Positions 58,501-64,000 of a stretch of 64,000 bases of DNA are shown one piece after another. The DNA is from Lunularia cruciata (Eukaryota; Streptophyta; Marchantiopsida; Lunulariales; Lunulariaceae), in NCBI GenBank assembly GCA_948567375.1, contig OX419762.1, positions 49,767,034-49,831,033 on the forward strand, given 5' to 3'. Within the stretch, counting starts at the first letter, position 1; every line of letters begins with the position of its first letter. The position numbers and the translations under genes are program-made. A model generated the notes under the pieces. It saw nothing but the letters and a program-made list of their open reading frames with translations. It had not been told where the DNA came from and searched no databases.

Positions 58501-59113
58501 AGTGCTGATCTCAGTGCTTATCGGTTGAGCTTGATTTTCAGTATCAACATTGTATTTGTGTTTGTGAGTGTGTGGAGAATTTCAAAGTGCAAGTCAGTGT
58601 GCTTGTTAGATGTTAGATTCTGTAGCCTTGATCTTCATTCTGTGTGTTTGTTCCTGAGTGAACTACAATTGGAGCAATGCCTTGATAGATCTGAGAGGAA
58701 TTGTAGTGTTGGTAGTATTCTGCATTTGTGAGTGTAGCACAGTGTTGATGTGAAGCAATTTTGATCAAGGAAGTTGTGCCTTCAGTGGAGGGGTGGAACA
58801 CAATTCTGAAGCAAAGTCATTTTGCAATGAAGTGCCATTTTCAAGAGAATCTGAATCATCACAATCAAAATTGTTTGGAAAGATTTGATGGAGTTGTGAT
58901 TAAGTGTGGCAAATTGTTGTGATGAGACTGCAAATGAGTGCTTTTTACTCCCTTCTGGGTGTGTTTTCTACCTGAGAGATTAAAGATGCAACCAAGAAGA
59001 ACTAAGATTGTTACTTTTTGACTTCATATTTGACCAATTCTGACTAGTATCTCTACGGGAACAAACTTTACTTACCTAATTACCGCAAAAGTGATATTTG
59101 CTGGGTTGTCACA
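55598..59113 (+). mobile_element. X element copy F (complete ends, 3,516 bp, perfect 5-bp TSD)
   Basis: The 5' terminus is TGTGGTACCCATATTTTT and the 3' terminus is TTTGCTGGGTTGTCACA. It is flanked by TTGTT at 55593-55597 and 59114-59118. A tandem duplicate of the target at 59366-59400 gives the uninterrupted site. The first ~400 bp and last ~800 bp share no long direct repeat. The TATA-like TATTTAAA is at 58433-58440, 680 bp before the end. About 240 bp of the 3' coding region is deleted near 58190. Confidence 0.92.
56029..58315 (+). pseudogene. X-element protein (copy F), several stops
   Basis: Open segments at 56029-56235, 56257-56547, 56647-56871, 56940-57185, 57219-57524, 57654-57971 and 58038-58250 are co-linear with copies B and E. 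They cover the globular half, acidic linker, basic RRLRLRRRV patch and coiled coil (QLWQRELTMRYKEEERLQEL). Isolated TAA/TAG/TGA codons and one frameshift divide them. EEQ keeps a Gln codon (CAGCAG) where B and E have CAGTAG. Confidence 0.7.
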
Positions 59114-60605
59114 TTGTTCTCTCCTAACAGCTTCACATTCCTATCATTCAGTTGGAAGCATAATAGGTCTTTACTTTCTCTCCCAAAAAATATCACTTTT
59201 TTGTCATCCTTATGCTCTCCAACTCTGTTCTTCTACCAAATTTGTCAATCCCTAAACCCCTACTTGTTCTTCACAATCTTCAGATCTCTCAAAAGTATTA
59301 CTGCCACTGCCATTCTTCCAAAAGATTTGCATTCACTCTCTAAAGCATCACACACTCTCCCAAAAGCTTCCCATTCTTGTTCTCTCCTAACAGCTTCACA
59401 TTCTCTCCCAAAATTATCACATGCCTATCATTCTCACAAAGCATAACAGGTCTTCACTTTCTATTCCAAAAAAAATCACTTCTTTGTCCTTCCTATGCTC
59501 TCCAGCTCTATTCTTCTCCCAAAATCCTATCACTCTTTTCCAATGCCACTCACCCTCACATTCTCCTCCAAATGCATTACTAGTCTTGACATTCTTTCCT
59601 CTGAATGATAACACTATCTCTTGAAAACTTCTCTGTCATTCTCTAAAAAACAAATCACTCCCTGGTCTTCTCCCAAAATCCTCACATGCTTCTCCAAACA
59701 CATTACTGGTCTCCACATTCTCTCTTGGAAAATATCACATTCCTCTTTTTTTGTGAGATTCCTTCTCTCTCCTCTTTGAGCTAAGTTCCTTCACTGTCTT
59801 GCCCAACTTTTTTCTTGTTGTTCTTTTTCCAACCCTTCATTGTCAAAACTCCTCTAAAGCCTCCCAAAGTATTTCCAAACTCAAAAGACTCTTTTTTCTC
59901 CTCCACTAAAATGAAACACTCTCCACTCCAATAATATGAAACAAAGTATTATGCTTATATACATCGCTACACAATATACATTTTTGTCAATATCATACAC
60001 TATAGAAGCACAACTCACACATAAGTCATACATAAACTCTAAAGTGCCATAATAATCAAATAGTTTACAACTCAAATCAATCAAAATCAGATCAATGCTT
60101 GATCTGATCCTCAACAACTTGCCAACAATAGGGCACTAATTAAAATCAAGCCACACCCACTCTACCTAAGAGACTCCACGTGATGCTCGCGGGCTTTTTG
60201 TCCACTCTAGCCAAGAACTGGAAGGCTCAACATTAGAGAAGTGAGCTCTTTGGAGCTGCATTTCCAGGGTATACTCCTAATTTCAACCTAGGTCTCATCC
60301 CAACCGTCCCGCTGATGGCACACCCAACAGTGCAGATGGTGCAAGTGATGGTGGGCCCCAACATGAAGTCAGTACCCTAAACACAAAATCTAGCCGTCAA
60401 AAAGTAGTCTATGAGTAACTGCCAAAATGCTTTTAACTACTATCACAAGAACTCCAATGTCCAAGCAATCTAGATGTGACACTACAAATCATGTGATAGT
60501 TGTCATGTGTATATACATCAATACACAACATACATCACTATTAACATCATACACTATAGAAGCACAACTCACACATAAGTCATACATTAACTCTAAAGTG
60601 CCACA
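59114..60605 (-). repeat. 3' LTR of P2 (proximal part)
   Basis: Minus-strand start TGTGGCAC at 60605, preceded by the purine tract GCTAGGGGAGCAAT as in P1. The ~100-bp LTR-start block is repeated from 60050 downward. An inverted repeat lies at 60086-60108. Beyond 59950 the strand becomes purine-rich (minus) and contains a 263-bp tandem duplication with starts at 59114 and 59377. The LTR therefore seems long, over 2 kb without copy F. Confidence 0.6.
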
Positions 60606-61206
60606 ATTGCTCCCCTAGCTGGCGGTTAGGCCTCTCTAACTCCAGATAGCCATCTACTCCAATGGTATACCCTATGTGATATATGGTATACCCTATGATG
60701 GGCAAAGATCAGGAGGTCGGGTGCTATGGAGCCCCATCGTTAGTTGCATGTCTACAATCTATACCATATAAAGAATGAACTAGCTATAGGTCAAGTACAT
60801 CTAGGACATAACCACTGTCCCTGAGGAACCACCATGAGGGGAGGAGTCATACATGCCATATGCCATCCTCTTGAATAGCTATCACACACTAACATAGTAG
60901 TAGCTCCACCAAAAGAGCCACATAACATACACCTCAAGCATGCACATACAAGTGCCAACCTTGGGTCCATAGTACCATAAATGTTTAGGAAGTGGCATGG
61001 TGCACAATTGCGCACATGATCCTTCCAAACAACACCATCACATCCTTCTTACACAAGGACTCCAAATGGCAAAACCTTGTGCACTCTCAAGATAGTGAGG
61101 CCTGGTGAAACATCAAGTGTCATTGGTGTTGTCTGTAGTAGATATACATAGTCTCCTAGATGAAATTGATGGATCGAGCATCTATAACCTCTTCCTTGAA
61201 TAGTAG
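60606..61206 (-). pseudogene. Family P pol C terminus with PHD finger (copy P2)
   Basis: On the minus strand, just inside X copy E, the frame reads ATIQGRGYRC, FHLGDYVYLLQTTP, LTILRVHKVLPFGVLV, a stop, then VRNCAPCH and, at 60937-60794, the PHD finger: CMLCG, MLVCDSYSRGWHMAC, TPPLMVVPQG, QWLCPRC, Thr, stop (60791). All zinc ligands are present except one Cys changed to Tyr. The upstream pol lies beyond copy E, outside the window. Confidence 0.8.
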
Positions 61207-64000
61207 TGTGGTGCCCACATTTTTTGTTTTTTTCCAAAATAAAGAAGAAGAAGTGTATAGAGAAGTTGGATTGCGCCTGTATGGCCAAAGAAGGCAAAGA
61301 AAAGAGTCTTCGGGATGAAACCCAAAGTAAAGTGACTTCGAGTCATAAGGCAAAGTACTCGGAAATGCCCTGTCAGCACACAACCCAAAGTAAGGAGTCT
61401 TTGTATTGGAGGGAACTCAACTCAAGGCAAAGTCAGTCTAACAACCTTTTGTCGGGGTGAGAAATTCAAGAAGGGACCGTTCAAAAACCAGTGGCCTATA
61501 TGCACGAAGTATGATTGACAGTGACAGGTGCATGCATGACGTGTGATTTCTCGGTAGAAACTCGAAGTGAAGAAAGATGAAGAAAGCGCAACTCTATAAA
61601 AATCAAACTCGCAACGATGAAATGTTGAGTAATTTTCCTTTGACATTGAGAAGTCGTCCTGTAGGTGATCGTGGGAAGGGAAATAGAGTTGGAAACACGT
61701 TCGTGTGTAAGGGAGAAGTCGCAAGAGTGAAATCAAGAGACAGTGAGAAGGTAGGAGAGATGGGAGGAGGAAAGAAGAACTCCAAATTTGCAGTGAGAAA
61801 TCATGCAATTCAAAGGTTAGATGTGATTGCTAGGATCGAAGTCTTGAGCCGACTCTGGATCATCTTCTTGGCGTGGAACTGGAACGTGAGTTTTCTAGGT
61901 TTCATGACAGAGATCATTGAGAGCAAGTGTCTCGATGGACCCGAGGAAGAAGGGAAGAGAGGAAATCCAACTCGCTGGACAGAGTCGGATTGGAGACTAG
62001 TACTAGGGAAGGAAGCAGGCTCGAAGTAGGGAGCCACGTTCTTGGGAAAGGGAGAGATAGCCCAAGAAACCCAAGAGGTGAGAGATGCATTCTTGTCAAA
62101 GCGGACAAAGAATAGGTACAAAGTTGAGAACTACACAGACCCTGTCAAGAGAGGAATTGTGAGTGCTCTGATGGCAATCCTGAAGCCGGAGAGAACAACC
62201 TATGTGATGAAACACCAAGCGGTGTTCTTTCACAAGTTGTTTGCAAGAGAACCGATCAATTGGGTGAGGTGTTTCCATGGGAGAATGGGACAAATGGTGT
62301 GGAATCTGTGGGATAAATTGCCTCCACACTACATCATGCCGTTTGCAGCGCATTTCTACCTCGGGTTGAATTTGCTGAACTTGGCGGAGCAAACTCGGAT
62401 GGTGTCGCATTTTTATCCCAATTTGAGAAAGGAGGTCGATGTAGAGGAGCAGTAGTACATTTTGCAAATCAGAAGCACCGACAAGTACTACAAGAAGACA
62501 AAGAAGAATGTGGAGATCGAAGTGAGTACTCTGAACTTGAAGAAGAGAAGTCGGCAAGGCAAAGCCAAAGACACGAACAAACCTTGGAAGACCAGGAGAG
62601 GAAACCCGAGGCGAGGCATGGTGGTGATAGAGTCGGAAGATGAAGACTCGGAAGGTGATGCCAAGCGCAACACCAAAGACTCGGAACACGAGGAGGAGCC
62701 CGAGCTAATGCTACAGAGTGGAGATACAAGTAGCGACAGCGATGAAGGTGGAGAAATGACATTGGCACCAACTGCTGCAGAAGAAGAAGAAGAAGTGCAG
62801 GCAGAGATTGAGGCCAAGTACAACACAAAGTTGGAAGACAAAGTACCTGAGGCATAAGAGAAGATCGCAGTTCAGAGGGGAGTCCGCTCAAGATGTAAGG
62901 CAAAGTACGATGCAAGTCCATTCCAATACAAAGACTGCAGAGAAGAAGGCTAGTATTGGATGAACAAGAAGTGCAAAGAGAAGTGGCTGTGCAAGAAGAA
63001 GTAACCCCGAGCAATGGAGTCGAGTACCTACGGGAGGTGGTGTGTCCTCTGTTGGTGAAGTTAGAGTACAAGAAGAAGGAGATGCAGTCGACTTGTCCAG
63101 AGGTAAAGACTGTCTTGCAGGTGTTATCAAGATTAGACAAAGAGAACTCGGAGTTGAAGAAGAGTATAACCCAAGGTGAGGAGGAAAGGGAAGTGCTGCG
63201 AGTGGAGGCAATAGTGCGGACTCAGGTAATTGAAGACCTGAAGAGAGAAGTGAGATATTGAGAAGATCTTGTTAAAAAGAGTGACATAGCAAGGGAGAGA
63301 CACGTAGCTGAATACAAGATCTTGAAGCAGCAGTTTGTTGATTCAAGAGTAGAAGTTATCCATGCTATGGCGAGAATCGTAGCAAAGGATCAAGAGCTTG
63401 ATAGGGTGATGGAGAGTGTAGAGGAGAAGAAGCAACTCTGGCAAAGAGAGTTGGCAGCAAGGTATAGGGAAGAAGAGAGATTACAAGAGTTACTTCGTAA
63501 TCAAGAGGAGAAGGTTGTACAGAAGGAGAAGGAGAAGAAGATGGTGAAAGCCGAGTTCAAAGCGGAATTGGCAATGTACAGGGAGGACTGGCTTGCAGAT
63601 CAAGAGCAAGAGAGGAAGATGAGATTGGAGCCATTGAAGGAGATTGTCCTCAGGATGAACGTGATGTTGAGTACAGAGGCCAGCGTTTGGATTGAAGAAT
63701 TGAGGCTGCACGAGTTGAAATTGTTGGTGCAGGAGACGAGGCAAAGACAAGCAAAAGATACAAATTTGAACGCGTTGTTGATAAGTCTCCGGACTCGTGT
63801 AGACAGGAAGATCTTAGAAGTAGAAGACAATATTACGATTAGATTAGACTTAGTGAAAATAGAGGTAGAAAAACTTCGGAAAGATGTTAGAGCCAAACCC
63901 AAAGTAGATGAAGTAGGAGTGTAGATGACTTCAAAGTTAGCAATAGAGACATTAGAGAAGAGTGGGTCAGCATATAAGGAGTTAGATAAATTACCCACTA
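61207..64000 (+). mobile_element. X element copy E (5' part; continues off the window)
   Basis: Starts TGTGGTGCCCACATTTTTTG at 61207, inserted into P2 pol after AGTAG (61202-61206). The ~370-bp leader matches copy A. It runs through the coding region to the window end without its 3' terminus. Confidence 0.85.
61577..64000 (+). pseudogene. X-element protein (copy E), best-preserved long copy
   Basis: From the ATG at 61577 (MKKAQLYKNQTRND) the frame gives 150 codons to a stop at 62027, then continues with long pieces: 62042-62455, 62462-62857, 62956-63261 and 63322-63924 (200 codons of coiled coil). Conserved blocks are GGGKKNSKFAVRNHAI, WTESDWRLVLGKEAG, EPINWVRCFHGRMGQM and NGVEYLREVVCPLLVKL, then ELRLHELKLLVQETRQRQA. 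Defects are a TAG in the EAG-SK region, CAG to TAG at 62453, a stop at 62855 and a small deletion/frameshift around 62900-62960. Confidence 0.75.

Noticed and set aside
1-64000. CRISPR arrays, operons, tRNA or rRNA genes
   Set aside because: No regularly spaced repeats, no prokaryotic gene organisation, and no tRNA/rRNA signatures were recognised. The content is eukaryotic.

Overview
The window looks like nuclear DNA of a land plant. The evidence is a single-exon C2H2 zinc-finger gene of the STOP1/ART1 type, an F-box-associated (kelch-like) protein gene, plant-style Ty3/gypsy and Ty1/copia retroelements, and no operons or prokaryotic gene packing. A non-flowering plant (bryophyte, lycophyte or fern) is my guess from the general character of the repeats, but nothing here proves it. 

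Layout. 1-10.1 kb is a four-deep nest of transposable elements. A Ty3/gypsy element of a family I call P, whose pol ends in a PHD finger, was entered by a second gypsy element (family G). That was entered by a 3.5-3.7 kb element I call X (copy B), which was itself entered by another X (copy A). 10.1-13 kb holds the remains of a non-LTR retrotransposon. 13-32 kb is an element-poor island carrying the two host genes: the STOP1-like gene (23.6-25.4 kb) and the F-box-associated gene (30.3-31.5 kb). 32-34 kb is a decayed copia-like gag region with a solo LTR in it. 33,993-41,794 is a complete, apparently very young gypsy element (G0): 679-bp LTRs with one difference seen by eye, a PBS, three small upstream ORFs, an unbroken 1,608-codon gag-pol with its catalytic residues, and a PPT. 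42.5-64 kb is again nested repeats: a partial G copy (G2), X copies C, D, F and E, and P fragments P3 and P2.

The most unusual item is family X, present six times (A, B, C, D, F, E). It starts TGTGGTACCCACA and ends TTGTCACA. Copy F is flanked by a perfect 5-bp target duplication. It encodes one protein of about 880 residues (basic/globular N-terminal half, acidic linker, long coiled-coil C-terminal half) and shows no long terminal direct repeat. Differences between copies are mostly synonymous where I compared them, so the protein was selected while the family spread. It is either a non-autonomous integrase-mobilised element or a set of giant solo LTRs with an ORF in U3. 

The next most interesting items are the PHD finger ending the P-family polyprotein in two independent copies, and a pair of paralogous ~55-codon ORFs that bracket a zinc-knuckle ORF upstream of gag-pol in G0. 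All element copies other than G0 are broken by stops, frameshifts, deletions or nested insertions.
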